DNA of 50,304 nt from Peptostreptococcaceae bacterium (GCA_030532905.1 JAUNKE010000008.1:1-50304), one strand, 5' to 3'; shown: positions 17,345 to 26,645, counted from the first letter of the stretch. The notes: generated by a model from the letters alone, not told the origin. Program-made: numbers and translations.

Positions 17345-18030
17345 GCACCATAACTCAAACTCTATTTTCGTTTTTTGCAAATGCAATAGAGATAAAAGAT
17401 ATGTTTTTTGAAGAAACTTTAGCTACGATTTATATGGTGGCAATCACTTCTTTGTTTTCAGGCATTTTCGGCATCATCATCGGCATTTCTCTCGCGGTAA
17501 CGGAGGAAAACTCAATTTTAGAGAACCAAAAACTTCATAACATTTTAGATAAGATAGTCAATATCGGACGCTCCATTCCTTTTGTCATCATGCTGGCTAT
17601 TATAGCGCCTGTTACAAGATTGATAGTTGGAACCACCATAGGAAACACCGCCGCCATTGTACCATTGGTTGCCGGCACCGTTCCGTTTTTTGCCCGTCAG
17701 GTTCAAAATGCTTTGTCGGAAGTCGATAAAGGAGTTATTGAAGCGGCACAATCCATGGGATTCTCTCCGCTCGCCATCATAACAAATGTATATTTGTCGG
17801 AAGCAAAAGAAGGTTTGATAAGAGCTGCAGCGGTTACAATAATCAGTTTAATAGGGCTAACCGCAATGGCGGGAGCTATCGGAGCGGGCGGACTGGGAAA
17901 GGTTGCCATCAGTTTCGGATACAATCGATTCAAAGACGATATCACCCTTGTCGCTACACTTTTGATATTAGTGCTCGTCTTTATCGTTCAATCCGTTTCC
18001 AATCTTTTAATTCGCTTCATCAAACATTAG
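17341..18030 (+). CDS. metI: Methionine ABC transporter permease MetI
   Basis: A 229-residue inner-membrane permease of the MetI type, about five membrane helices, normal family length. The coupling EAA-type loop is visible as [22 protein letters not shown] (about 138-158), which would dock onto MetN; a conserved [13 protein letters not shown] follows. The ATG overlaps the metN stop, so translation is coupled. It sits between metN and metQ in the standard operon order. Together with MetN it transports methionine delivered by the MetQ lipoprotein. Confidence 0.95.
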   Translation: MSTITQTLFSFFANAIEIKDMFFEETLATIYMVAITSLFSGIFGIIIGISLAVTEENSILENQKLHNILDKIVNIGRSIPFVIMLAIIAPVTRLIVGTTIGNTAAIVPLVAGTVPFFARQVQNALSEVDKGVIEAAQSMGFSPLAIITNVYLSEAKEGLIRAAAVTIISLIGLTAMAGAIGAGGLGKVAISFGYNRFKDDITLVATLLILVLVFIVQSVSNLLIRFIKH

Positions 18031-18049
18031 AGACAACATTATTGTCGCA

Positions 18050-18075
18050 CTCATTTTTTCGCTACGCGAAATGAG
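18050..18075 (+). other. Intra-operon hairpin between metI and metQ
   Basis: CTCA-TTT..CGC / GCG-AAA-TGAG forms a 10-bp stem with a 3-T bulge and a TAC loop. It has no T-run after it. Stems like this between permease and binding-protein genes often protect the downstream message, which is needed in excess. Confidence 0.45.
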
Positions 18076-18111
18076 ATAAATTCAATGGATTCTATCCGGA
18101 AAGGGAACAAC

Positions 18112-18966
18112 ATGAAAAAAACAATTAAGCTATGTATCACTTTGCTTGCCGCATTATTTATTTTGACATCTTGCGGAACAAAAACAGATTCAAACCCAAC
18201 AAATGATTCTTCCAATCAAAAATCAGAGCCGACGAAAATAAAAATCGGTGTTGTCGGAACCAACGAAGAAGAAATTTGGAAATTCGTCAAAGAAAAAGTG
18301 GCTAAAGATAATATCGAATTGGATATTGTCGTCTTTACCGATTACAATCAACCGAATGACGCTTTGGCAAATGGAGATATCGATTTGAATGCTTTCCAGC
18401 ACTATATCTTCTTGGACAGCTATAACAAAGAGAGAAATTCCGACTTGACCGTTATCGGAGAAACCTTTATTTCTCCACTTGGAATCTATTCACAAAAGAT
18501 ACAAGATGTATCCGAAATAAAAGAAGGGGATACCATTGCCATTCCGAACGACCCAACCAACGGCGGACGCGCTTTATTGCTTCTTCAATCAGCGGAACTT
18601 ATCAAGGTGGATCCCGCGAAAGGCGATACACCTACAGTAAATGATATTATTGAAAATCCGCTCAATCTTAAAATTTCAGAATTGGACGCTTCTCAAACCG
18701 CTCGTTCTCTACCGGATGTTGCGGCTGCCATCATCAACGGCGGAATTGCGGTGGATGCCGAGTTGAATCCTCCATCGGATGCAATTTTCCTGGAGAAACT
18801 GACTTCAACATCAAAACCTTATATCAACATTATCGTATCTCGTGCAGGTGATAAAGACATTGATTCTTATAAAAAAGTTGTAGAAGCATTCCGTCAAGAC
18901 GATACGGCAAAAGTTATCGAAGATGTTACAAAAGGAGCTTGTATTCCCGTTTGGAAATTGGATTAG
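18112..18966 (+). CDS. metQ: Methionine-binding lipoprotein MetQ
   Basis: Substrate-binding lipoprotein of the methionine importer (NlpA/MetQ family). From the ATG at 18112 (AAAGGGA 6 nt upstream) it has 284 residues, a signal peptide and a lipobox ending at Cys21 (ILTSC). Family blocks are present: IKIGVVGTNEE, the DLNAFQHYIFLD motif and IAIPNDPTNGGRALLLLQ. An in-frame ATG at 18085 lies upstream of the ribosome site and is not favoured. It is the last gene of the T-box-controlled operon and is followed by a strong terminator. The ligand could also be a methionine derivative, but the ATG specifier supports methionine. Confidence 0.94.
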   Translation: MKKTIKLCITLLAALFILTSCGTKTDSNPTNDSSNQKSEPTKIKIGVVGTNEEEIWKFVKEKVAKDNIELDIVVFTDYNQPNDALANGDIDLNAFQHYIFLDSYNKERNSDLTVIGETFISPLGIYSQKIQDVSEIKEGDTIAIPNDPTNGGRALLLLQSAELIKVDPAKGDTPTVNDIIENPLNLKISELDASQTARSLPDVAAAIINGGIAVDAELNPPSDAIFLEKLTSTSKPYINIIVSRAGDKDIDSYKKVVEAFRQDDTAKVIEDVTKGACIPVWKLD

Positions 18967-18985
18967 TATTCAGGCATTATAAAAA

Positions 18986-19024
18986 CCAACAAAAAGGTGG
19001 ACTTTGCGTCCACCTTTTTGTTGG
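18986..19024 (+). terminator. Rho-independent terminator of metNIQ
   Basis: A perfect 17-bp inverted repeat, CCAACAAAAAGGTGGAC with GTCCACCTTTTTGTTGG, separated by 5 nt. The T5 run inside the right arm suggests it may act in both directions. Confidence 0.85.
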
Positions 19025-19071
19025 TAAAAATCTCAATATGATAGTTGTCTTTATTTTTGACTTCAAAACGA

Positions 19072-19695
19072 TTAAACCTTCAACAACGGTTTTACACCAT
19101 TATACAACAACATCGTTGCAATCGAAATCACAATTCCTTTAAACAAATTAAACGGTGTTATTCCGTATAAAACCAAAGTGGGAACATCGTGAATCTTCCC
19201 TGTCACAGCAGAACCCATCGCGATAATAGAATCAATCGGCATCACTTTCGATAATGCAGGAATCAAAATAAAATTATTAAATCCCATAGCGACAGCCGTC
19301 ATTACAATCGTTGCGCTCAAACATGCAATCAATGCCGTTTTTTTATCCTTTTTTGTACGATAAATAATCCCGGCTGTAAAAACGAAAGATGCTCCTACCA
19401 AAAAATTACCAAGCTCCCCAACACCGAAAGTTCTCGTGCTTGTCATCACCTTCAAAATATTTTTCACCAGCTCAATGAGTACTCCTGCTAAAGGTCCCAT
19501 CGCAAAAGCACCGATTAGAGCCGGAATATCACTGAAATCCATTTTCAAAAATGACGGAGCAAATGGCAGCGGCATTTCAAACAGCATCACAATATATGCG
19601 ATTGCGGATAGAATTGCCGTTTTGGTTAAGTAATTTGCTTTTGACAATTGAATGGTCCTTTCTCTATTATATCCTGTTTTGATTTGTGTTTGCAT
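19072..19695 (-). CDS. ribU: Riboflavin ECF transporter S component RibU
   Basis: Membrane substrate-capture subunit of an ECF-type riboflavin importer; the shared energising module (EcfAA'T) is not in this window. From the ATG at 19695 (AGGAGG 5 nt upstream) it has 207 residues and about six hydrophobic segments. RibU-type blocks are seen: LTKTAILSAIAYIVMLFE at the start, MDFSDIPALIGAFAMGPLAGV (about 53-73), the charged ELVKNILK, and NFFILIP-like NNFILIPAL. It follows an FMN riboswitch, which independently supports riboflavin as the ligand. An upstream in-frame ATG at 19728 lies in the riboswitch terminator region and is not used. Confidence 0.95.
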   Translation of the reverse strand: MQTQIKTGYNRERTIQLSKANYLTKTAILSAIAYIVMLFEMPLPFAPSFLKMDFSDIPALIGAFAMGPLAGVLIELVKNILKVMTSTRTFGVGELGNFLVGASFVFTAGIIYRTKKDKKTALIACLSATIVMTAVAMGFNNFILIPALSKVMPIDSIIAMGSAVTGKIHDVPTLVLYGITPFNLFKGIVISIATMLLYNGVKPLLKV

Positions 19696-19728
19696 GATAG
19701 CCTCCTTTGTAGTCTTCGGATATGCCAC

Positions 19729-19755
19729 AAAAAAAGAGCCCAGATTTCAGGGCTC
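19729..19755 (-). terminator. Riboswitch expression-platform terminator
   Basis: GAGCCC-TGAAATCT-GGGCTC followed by seven T on the minus strand, between the FMN aptamer and the ribU ribosome site. This is where FMN binding would stop transcription. Confidence 0.85.
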
Positions 19756-19798
19756 CGATTTTTGAGTTCAACAATCCGACCTAAAGGGTCGATAATGC

Positions 19799-19907
19799 AT
19801 ATCTTCTCTCATCCAGACTTTACTGTCGGTACTTGAATTTCACAAGTTCAGCCATAGGCTCGTGGACTGTAACCACCGGTCGGGAATTTCACCCTGCCCC
19901 GAAGACA
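19799..19907 (-). promoter_or_regulatory. FMN riboswitch (RFN element)
   Basis: The conserved RFN core is readable on the minus strand: TCTTCGGGGCAGGGTGAAAT, then CCCGACCGGTGGT, AGTCCACGAG, CCGACAGT, and AGTCTGGATGAGAGAAGAT at the 3' end. High FMN should favour the terminator that follows and switch off ribU. Confidence 0.96.
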
Positions 19908-19920
19908 AATATTTGTTTAT

Positions 19921-19949
19921 ATCATAACTCCATTTTGAGTTTTTGTAAA
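19921..19949 (-). promoter_or_regulatory. Promoter of the ribU riboswitch transcript
   Basis: -35 TTTACA (19949-19944), 17 nt, -10 TATGAT (19926-19921), about 15 nt before the riboswitch aptamer. Confidence 0.7.
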
Positions 19950-19968
19950 TGGTTTTCGTAAAAATAAT

Positions 19969-21327
19969 TTATTCGTTTCGCAAACTTTCCAAAGCGGAAA
20001 GTTTCATCGCACGATTTGCCGGTAAATAACCTGCTAAAATCCCGATACTCGTAGAAAAAGCCAAGCTCCCTAAAGCAAGGAACCAAGGAATAATCGAAAT
20101 TTTTGCTCCCTCTTCCATTCCCATACTCGCTAAGAACAATTCTCCTAAAAAAAGATTTGCTAAATACGAAAGTGTAAAACTCACCGCCAATCCGACAAGC
20201 CCGCCGAAAAAACCGATGGATGCCGCTTCAATCAAAAATAATTTTCGAATGTCTTTTATATTTGCTCCAATCACCTTCATGATTCCGATTTCTTTTGTTC
20301 GTTCATAAATCGACATAATCATCGTATTCGTGATTCCAAGCGCCGCAACCAATAAAGATATCGCACCGATTCCACCAAGCACAGCTTGAATAATATTCAT
20401 TTGCTGTTTCAGCTGGTCAATTTCGTCGATCAGCGAGAAAGTCATATAGCCCAGATCCTTCAGCGCCTTTGTAACCTCAACAACCTTGCTTGTTTCTTCT
20501 ACATAAACTTTCGCCTGCTCATAGTCGGAATTGTTGCGGCCGCCGAAAGACTCTTTTCGCCCTTCTTCCTTCGCTCGCTCTTTTATCAAGTTTTTTACAT
20601 CATCAATATTCATTATGATGCTGTAACTGTATTCTCCGTTTTCACTTTTTAGCAAGCCGATTCCTTTTGCATCATAGATGGTATAGTTAATCGGATTTCC
20701 ATTCTCGTCTTTAGGCTTATCATTTTCGTTAAATAGACCGGGGCGTTCGCCATAACTGCTGTCCGCCGTTAGTTTTATATTAGCGTTTACAATCTTAACC
20801 GGTACTTTTTCTTCTTCATAGTGACGATTTTTCCCCATCGGATTGTATAGCCATTTTGCTGCGGATTTTCCAAAAACCACACCCATTTTGTCACTTTTTT
20901 TCAAAACTCGTCCCTCTTCCATTTCAGGATTCGTTTTTTCAAAAAAGTCCGCGCTCAAACCGATAATCCGAACATCACTGATATATTTTCCAACCGCCAC
21001 TTTCATATTTGTTGAAATTTCCGGCGTGATAGCGGTCACATAAGGAATTTTTTCAATCTCTTTGATGCTCTTATCGTTTAACTTCGCCTCTTTCTTTTTT
21101 TGTTTCCCCGGCTCGACAAAACCTCCACCCGCATACAATTCAATCGTGTGTAAGTTTCCCCAAGTTTTGATACGATCCTCAAATCCTTGACTCAAACCGA
21201 AACCAAGAGACATCATCACGGTAATAGCCGCCGTTCCGATGACTACTCCCGTAATGGCGAGAATACTTCTGGTTTTTCTGCGCAAGAGATTTTTCAATCC
21301 CATAAGAAGTATATCTGAAAAATTCAT
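19969..21327 (-). CDS. MacB/FtsX-type ABC transporter permease
   Basis: A 452-residue permease of the MacB type. A first membrane helix (about 20-42, after the typical GLKNLLRRKTRSILAI start) is followed by a large extracellular MacB_PCD-like domain (about 45-320). Three helices of the FtsX domain follow (about 330-440), with the conserved IYERTKEIGIMKVIGA coupling motif near residue 366. It pairs with the LolD/MacB-type ATPase two genes upstream and lies 11 nt after the exported CARDB-like protein. In other Firmicutes such sets export peptides, act as mechanotransmitters or take part in antimicrobial resistance; the substrate here is unknown. Confidence 0.88.
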   Translation of the reverse strand: MNFSDILLMGLKNLLRRKTRSILAITGVVIGTAAITVMMSLGFGLSQGFEDRIKTWGNLHTIELYAGGGFVEPGKQKKKEAKLNDKSIKEIEKIPYVTAITPEISTNMKVAVGKYISDVRIIGLSADFFEKTNPEMEEGRVLKKSDKMGVVFGKSAAKWLYNPMGKNRHYEEEKVPVKIVNANIKLTADSSYGERPGLFNENDKPKDENGNPINYTIYDAKGIGLLKSENGEYSYSIIMNIDDVKNLIKERAKEEGRKESFGGRNNSDYEQAKVYVEETSKVVEVTKALKDLGYMTFSLIDEIDQLKQQMNIIQAVLGGIGAISLLVAALGITNTMIMSIYERTKEIGIMKVIGANIKDIRKLFLIEAASIGFFGGLVGLAVSFTLSYLANLFLGELFLASMGMEEGAKISIIPWFLALGSLAFSTSIGILAGYLPANRAMKLSALESLRNE

Positions 21328-21338
21328 ATCTCACCTGC

Positions 21339-23366
21339 CTATTCATTTCCAATATCAAGGCTGTCATCAAATTTCTTTTTTCTTATTTTCTTAATCACGA
21401 TGCCGGCAACAACGATAGCAGTAACCACGCCTGCTCCAATCAAAACCTTTTTCATCTTTCCGCCTTTTTCCGGCTCGGGAATTTCATTAATCATTTCGTT
21501 TTCAGGTGGTGCAATAGGTTCTTCGACCATAAAAGTAAACGGCTTATCCATTTTGACTTCTTTTCCGTTGGAGTCCTCAAAAGTAATCAACAATTTCCCT
21601 TTTACTTCACCGGTTTTATCCGCAACAAAAGTAAAATCGTAACTTCCCGATTTGCCCGGCTCAAACTTACCGATAAAAGACTTCGGATTTTGAGTAAATT
21701 TCAATTGTTCACTTTCCGCCGTGATTACCAAATTGTTGAGCGTACTTTTTCCCATATTATAATATTGCACACTGATATTGGAATCTTCACCTTGAAAAAT
21801 CGGATCAATCGGATTCACATCATCAATGACGATTTTTCGTTGCTGAATCACCGGAACCGAAATAATATCCTTGACAGTTACCGGATTTCCTTTGCTGTCT
21901 TCATAGCTCATATCGACATTGATGGATACGGTTTTTTCCGGGGCATCCGGTTTCGTCATCAGTTCGATAGTTTTTCGAATCGAAGCATTTGCTCCGATTT
22001 TATCAATATAAAAAGAGTTGCTGGAGTTGTGCGGAATAAAAATTCCTTCATCAGCAGTCAGCGAAACTTTGATATTTCTCAAAGTCTGACTCGAGTTCGT
22101 ATTTTTGAGTACCAATGACAACGGAAAAACTTCATTCGCAACAACGGATGAACCGCCGTAAGTGTAATTCGTGATAATGATTTGCGGTACGGTTTTCGTT
22201 TTATTATCCCCATTGACAAACACGCCGGCGTATTGGCTGATTCCAATCGGCTCTTTATCCGTCGTTTCCGCAGTTATTTTTATCGGATAGTTCTGTGATT
22301 GAACTTCTGCATTTCCGGCAGCAAACAGTTGAATGTCGAATGCTTTGGATTCTCCGCCGGCAAGTGTAATAATATAAATATTTTTGGATTTATTCACAAT
22401 CGGTGCTGTCGGCTCAACCGTTACCTTGATATTCTTCGCCGTTTCGGAAGAATTATTTCTTACCGCAAACTTCAAACTGAAGGTTTGGTCCATCGCTACC
22501 GACTGCGGATTTTGGATATTGATAATCTCAAGCTTATCCACCTGAGATGTCCCTGCATTCACCGTTACATATTCCGTAATTGCAAAAGTCGCTTCTTTTC
22601 CGGTCGGGTCTGTTCCTTTGACCGTAAAGGTAATCGGAATATTTCCTCCGGTATGCGTCGAATCAATATGCACCGGAAAACTTGCGATTCCGGTTTCATT
22701 TCGCTCAATATTTCCTATTCTTTGCTCCAGAGAAGCATTTTTCAAAGTCATTTTTTCACCGGGTGTAATGCTCGCAACCACATTGCTGAATCGCGCATTT
22801 CCGTTATTTGTGACTTTCAACTGAATACTGTTGGTTGTTCCGCTGTTTAATCCACCCGATGGAGCAATTACTTCCAATTTGGATTGCACATTAAAATTCG
22901 GCTCATTGTTCGATGGATTCGGTAAATTCGGTTTCCCTTCGTTTTCATCGATGGATGGTTCTACCTTGAGTGTACTTGTATCATAAGCAATATAATTGCT
23001 CCAAGTTGCACTCACTTCAAATCTGTAGTCCTGCCCCAAAGTTGCACCGGTAATATCAATCGTCCAAAGAAATTCTTTTGTTTCTTTCCCATCAAGAGAA
23101 GTTTTAATTGAACCCGATGGCTTAATCCCATTTGCTCCAGAGGGCATTTGACCTGAGTCCACTCTAACTGTAATATCTGTAATTGGTTTATCCGTTGTAT
23201 TTGTAACGGTAGCTTTTAAAGTTGCTTCTGTTTGACCTTGAGTATATCCACTGGTAAATTGTGCATCCACTCGTATATGACTATTATCTGCATAACTTTC
23301 CATAGGAGCAAAAAGCCCTACGATTACCATCATTGTCATTAGCGCTGACAAAATTTTGTTTTTCAT
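21339..23366 (-). CDS. Exported multi-domain CARDB/COG1361-like protein with C-terminal membrane anchor
   Basis: A 675-residue exported protein: signal peptide (1-26), then about five to six Ig-like beta domains of the CARDB/COG1361 type, a Pro/Glu linker (about 622-635) and one membrane helix (about 642-660) with a basic tail. Recurring phrases typical of these domains are visible, such as LKVTNNGNARFSNV, FAVRNNSSETAKNIKV, LVLKNTNSSQTLRNIKV and YYNMGKSTLNNLVI. It lies between the ATPase and the permease genes, so it probably works outside the membrane as part of the same ABC machine. The fold is recognised by pattern, not by catalytic residues; no enzymatic role is seen. Confidence 0.8.
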   Translation of the reverse strand: MKNKILSALMTMMVIVGLFAPMESYADNSHIRVDAQFTSGYTQGQTEATLKATVTNTTDKPITDITVRVDSGQMPSGANGIKPSGSIKTSLDGKETKEFLWTIDITGATLGQDYRFEVSATWSNYIAYDTSTLKVEPSIDENEGKPNLPNPSNNEPNFNVQSKLEVIAPSGGLNSGTTNSIQLKVTNNGNARFSNVVASITPGEKMTLKNASLEQRIGNIERNETGIASFPVHIDSTHTGGNIPITFTVKGTDPTGKEATFAITEYVTVNAGTSQVDKLEIINIQNPQSVAMDQTFSLKFAVRNNSSETAKNIKVTVEPTAPIVNKSKNIYIITLAGGESKAFDIQLFAAGNAEVQSQNYPIKITAETTDKEPIGISQYAGVFVNGDNKTKTVPQIIITNYTYGGSSVVANEVFPLSLVLKNTNSSQTLRNIKVSLTADEGIFIPHNSSNSFYIDKIGANASIRKTIELMTKPDAPEKTVSINVDMSYEDSKGNPVTVKDIISVPVIQQRKIVIDDVNPIDPIFQGEDSNISVQYYNMGKSTLNNLVITAESEQLKFTQNPKSFIGKFEPGKSGSYDFTFVADKTGEVKGKLLITFEDSNGKEVKMDKPFTFMVEEPIAPPENEMINEIPEPEKGGKMKKVLIGAGVVTAIVVAGIVIKKIRKKKFDDSLDIGNE

Positions 23367-23542
23367 ATTATCCCTCTCTGAATCTTCTATTTGTTATTGA
23401 TTTTAGTTTCGTATTTTAATTTTAAGTTTTTCATTATAATTTTTCTTCCTGTTCCGATTCTATTCTTTCTTCTACAAGCTATTCGCTCAATGGTATAGCT
23501 TTTCAATCTCATTCTCTTGAAACATTCTTCCTGAACCATTTT

Positions 23543-24295
23543 TTAACTGTCGGCTATTTCTTCATGCGGATTAAATTCTTCTCTGCTCTGGATATTGATG
23601 ATATTTCCGTCCTTGACCGTCACGATACGGTCGGCATATTGCGCAATCGAATTATCATGCGTGACCAATATCATCGTCTGCTCTTTAGCATGAACTCTAT
23701 CAATAATCAGATTCATAACCATTTCCGTCGTTTTGGAATCCAAATTTCCGGTCGGTTCATCGGCAAAAATAATTTTCGGGTCAACGGCAATTGCTCTTGC
23801 AATACCGACTCTTTGCTGTTGTCCTCCCGACATTTGATTCGGCTTTCGATTTTCATAACCTTTCAATCCGACTTCATCTAAGGCAATTTTCGCCCTCTGT
23901 ATTCTTCTTTTTTTATCCATCCCTCTAAGCACCAACGGATATTCCACATTCTCCAGTGCTGTAAGCATCGGTAATAAGTTGTAAGCCTGAAAAATAAATC
24001 CGATGTTTTTTTGTCGAAACATCGTAACCTGTTCTTCCGTCAACTTATGGAGCGGTACGCCTCCGATAATAATTTCTCCTTTGGTCGGTTTTTCAAGCCC
24101 GGCTACCATATTCAAAAAAGTTGATTTACCGGAACCTGATTTTCCCAGAAAACAAATTATTTCACCTCGAAAAATATCGAGACTGATATCATCTAATGCA
24201 ACTACTCGTTCTTCCCCCATACGATACACTTTTCGTACATGTTTAATTTCTATTAGAGGTTTTTCCTGTGTTGAAATAATAATCCCTCCTTCCAC
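23543..24295 (-). CDS. MacB/LolD-type ABC transporter ATPase (start codon uncertain)
   Basis: An ATPase of about 244-250 residues with Walker A GKSGSGKST, signature MSGGQQQRVGIARA, Walker B IIFADEPTGNLDS and a switch His in VTHD: the LolD/MacB subfamily. It energises the permease two genes downstream. The first in-frame start is a GTG at 24295 within a weak context. A strong GGAAGGAGGG follows it and points to codons 5-7, which are ATT ATT ATT; the last (24277-24275) lies 7 nt past AGGAGG. A predicted -10 box TATAAT (24308-24303) would put the transcript start almost on the GTG. Either a near-leaderless GTG or a rare ATT start must be used. Confidence 0.9.
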   Translation of the reverse strand: MEGGIIISTQEKPLIEIKHVRKVYRMGEERVVALDDISLDIFRGEIICFLGKSGSGKSTFLNMVAGLEKPTKGEIIIGGVPLHKLTEEQVTMFRQKNIGFIFQAYNLLPMLTALENVEYPLVLRGMDKKRRIQRAKIALDEVGLKGYENRKPNQMSGGQQQRVGIARAIAVDPKIIFADEPTGNLDSKTTEMVMNLIIDRVHAKEQTMILVTHDNSIAQYADRIVTVKDGNIINIQSREEFNPHEEIADS

Positions 24296-24308
24296 CTAAT
24301 CTATTATA

Positions 24309-24844
24309 TCCTAACAGATTCAAAAATTGGTTACAAAAAAGTTAAATTTTTGAAGTAAATTCAAGCGTTATATCGTATTCCAAAAGTTATTTATGTGAAA
24401 CGATTCAATTTTTCCAAACCGCTGATTTGCCGACATAAATTTTAATGCTTACTAATCCAATAAGATAATTGTCGTCCGCTGTAAGTTATTCAAGATAAGA
24501 AACTGTGCGAGCGTTCAAAAGATATTTGCCTTAAATCAACTTAGACTTGAAGACATCTTCTCTTCAATGTGATAATACCTAATTTGTATAAAGAAATTTC
24601 ATTTCCAAATCTTAATAAACAAAAAAATTCAAAACGATAAATTGTGTAGCTTCCTATTATATAGGAGACTCAAGAAAAATTTTTTGAAAAGAAGTTTGGA
24701 TGGATTTAATCTCAAGATTTCCATATTGTCATCCGGTTTTGTAATTTTAGTTTTGAATTTTGATTTTTATTTGTAGGTTTTGATATGGATTTCATATTTG
24801 CTTTTTTAATTTCTCCATCGCAATTTGAATTTTGTTTTGCCTAC
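24309..24844. other. Intergenic stretch of about 540 bp, no feature seen
   Basis: AT-rich, with stop codons in all frames and no ribosome site before a useful frame. It lies between the DUF362 gene terminator and the MacB-type operon promoter region. Confidence 0.5.
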
Positions 24845-24870
24845 AAAAAAGCATGACCTTCGCCATGCTC
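24845..24870 (-). terminator. Terminator after the secA-to-DUF362 gene cluster
   Basis: On the minus strand AGCATG-GCGAAGGT-CATGCT followed by TTTTT, 41 nt past the DUF362 gene stop. Confidence 0.8.
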
Positions 24871-24910
24871 TTGTTTACAAATCTCTTTCAAACTTTTTGA
24901 TTTTATAATC

Positions 24911-25987
24911 CTATATTTTCACCAAATCGTATTCTCGATTTCCCATTCCGATTTGTTCGGCATATTCAATAATATGCTCGGCACGAACATGCGGATGAAT
25001 TTCGTCGAAAGGATTGTGTCCACCGACGGATTCTTTGACCAAATCCATGCAGGCTTGCTCCAAGGCAACGGGATCAAGACTCGCCAATACACCGATATCA
25101 TTTGTAATCGGTCTTCCGGAAAATCCCGCACAATCACACATCGGAGTAATATTGGTGACAAAAGTGATGAATCCGACTTTTCCTTTTTTATTTTGAATCG
25201 AGCCGAAAGCATATTCCGCCATCTTCTCCACAAAAACATCACTTTCGGTTTCCCATTCAACATCGATTGCTCTGGTTGGACAAACCGTGACGCACTCGCC
25301 ACATCCGTAACAGATATCATGATTGATGACGGCTACCTTATCGACCATTTCAATCGCCTTCACTCGACACCCGGAGTAACAACGGCGACATCCGATGCAT
25401 TCATCCGGATTGACGGTCGGCAACACATCGGAATGCTGCATCTGTTTTCCGGGCGCTGTTGCACAACCCATCGCCAAATTTTTGAGCACACCGCCGAATC
25501 CCGCCATACCATGTCCTTTGAAATGAGAAATAACCACCATCGCATCGGCATTATAAATTTCTCCGCCAATTTTTACATCTTCGTAATGCTTCAAATTTAC
25601 TTTGACATCTACGGAGTTTTTACTGTAAAGTCCATCCGCAATCACAATCGGTGCGCCGACAACGGAATAAGAAAATCCGTTTTCAATCGCGGATTGGATA
25701 TGATCCACCGTATTGGTTCTGCTTCCGGAATACAGAGTATTCGTATCCGTTAAAAACGGTTTGCCTCCATATTCTTTGACTTTATCGACCACCTGTCTTA
25801 CATTGACCGGATGCAAATAAGTGATATTTCCTTTTTCTCCGAAATGAAGTTTAACCGCCACCAAATTATTTTCTTCAATGAGATTTCCAAATCCGGCTTT
25901 ATCACAAAGCCTTTTGATTTTTACGGATAGATTATCATTCTTGCCGATGGAATAATAATCCGTAAAATATACTTTCGATTTTTCCAT
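24911..25987 (-). CDS. DUF362 protein with two 4Fe-4S ferredoxin clusters
   Basis: A 358-residue cytoplasmic iron-sulfur protein. The N-terminal DUF362 domain (about 1-180, with LKLHFGEKGN-type and SHFKGHGMAGFGGVLKN blocks) is followed by two ferredoxin motifs: CIGCRRCYSGC (about 192-202) and CYGCGECVTVCP (about 222-233). Another Cys pair, MCDCAG, sits near 283. The final Cys of the first cluster is spaced slightly unusually, with no Pro after it. GGAG lies 7 nt before the ATG. It is the last gene of the cluster running from secA. The reaction is unknown; electron transfer or Fe-S-dependent redox is the reasonable inference for the family. Confidence 0.88.
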   Translation of the reverse strand: MEKSKVYFTDYYSIGKNDNLSVKIKRLCDKAGFGNLIEENNLVAVKLHFGEKGNITYLHPVNVRQVVDKVKEYGGKPFLTDTNTLYSGSRTNTVDHIQSAIENGFSYSVVGAPIVIADGLYSKNSVDVKVNLKHYEDVKIGGEIYNADAMVVISHFKGHGMAGFGGVLKNLAMGCATAPGKQMQHSDVLPTVNPDECIGCRRCYSGCRVKAIEMVDKVAVINHDICYGCGECVTVCPTRAIDVEWETESDVFVEKMAEYAFGSIQNKKGKVGFITFVTNITPMCDCAGFSGRPITNDIGVLASLDPVALEQACMDLVKESVGGHNPFDEIHPHVRAEHIIEYAEQIGMGNREYDLVKI

Positions 25988-26026
25988 GTTACTTCTCCTT
26001 ACATAACCGATGTTTCATGTGAAACC

Positions 26027-26635
26027 TTAAAGTACTTTATATCTGCTGAAAATATATTTTATCTCTTTGACTGTCCATTCACGATTTGGAAACTTTTCAT
26101 TTGCCTGAATCATGATGGTCTCATAATCCACTCCGTTGGTTCGTGAATCCACAACAAAATCAATTTGTTCTTGCGTATATTTTTTCTTTCGTCCCGCTCC
26201 TCTTTCATTTTTTATATATTTCGGTGCGGTATCCATGATTTCGATATAGCGCTCCAAACTTGAAATCGTCGCTTCATGTTTTTTGTTTTGTTCGTCCATC
26301 GCCTGAAAGCGATCCAACAAACTGTTGATGTGATTTTGAAAATCAACCAGTCGCTGCTCCAGCTTGCTCGATAGTTCTTTTAATCTCGTAATTTCTTCGT
26401 CTTTTTGTTTATTTTCATCTCGAAGTTTTTGTTCGCTTTCACGAAGCTCCGTCAACTCATTTTGTTTTGATTTATATTCCGTAACGAGTACATTGTGTTT
26501 TTCAACAACTTCTTCCGCAAATTTCTTAAGCTCTGAATAATCGGATACGATTGCTTTTAAACTCTCGTTCTCATCCAAGAGCTCATTTATTCGCTCGCTG
26601 CTCATCTTCTGCGCTCTTGCATTCAATTTATCCAT
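26027..26635 (-). CDS. Coiled-coil protein with C-terminal HTH-like domain, function unknown
   Basis: I do not recognise a named family. From the ATG at 26635 (GGGAGGA 3 nt upstream; an ATG at 26653 overlaps the previous gene and has no site) it has 202 residues. Residues about 10-130 are a charged coiled coil rich in Glu, Lys and Leu heptads. The C-terminal 55 residues (GRKKKYT onward) look like a small DNA-binding helix-turn-helix of the resolvase/homeodomain-like kind, with YTQEQIDFVVDSRTNGVDYE and IKYIFSR. It might be a DNA- or RNA-binding tether. It lies 10 nt after the PHP gene and 39 nt before the DUF362 gene, so it is probably co-transcribed. Confidence 0.75.
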   Translation of the reverse strand: MDKLNARAQKMSSERINELLDENESLKAIVSDYSELKKFAEEVVEKHNVLVTEYKSKQNELTELRESEQKLRDENKQKDEEITRLKELSSKLEQRLVDFQNHINSLLDRFQAMDEQNKKHEATISSLERYIEIMDTAPKYIKNERGAGRKKKYTQEQIDFVVDSRTNGVDYETIMIQANEKFPNREWTVKEIKYIFSRYKVL

Positions 26636-26645
26636 ATTTCCTCCC

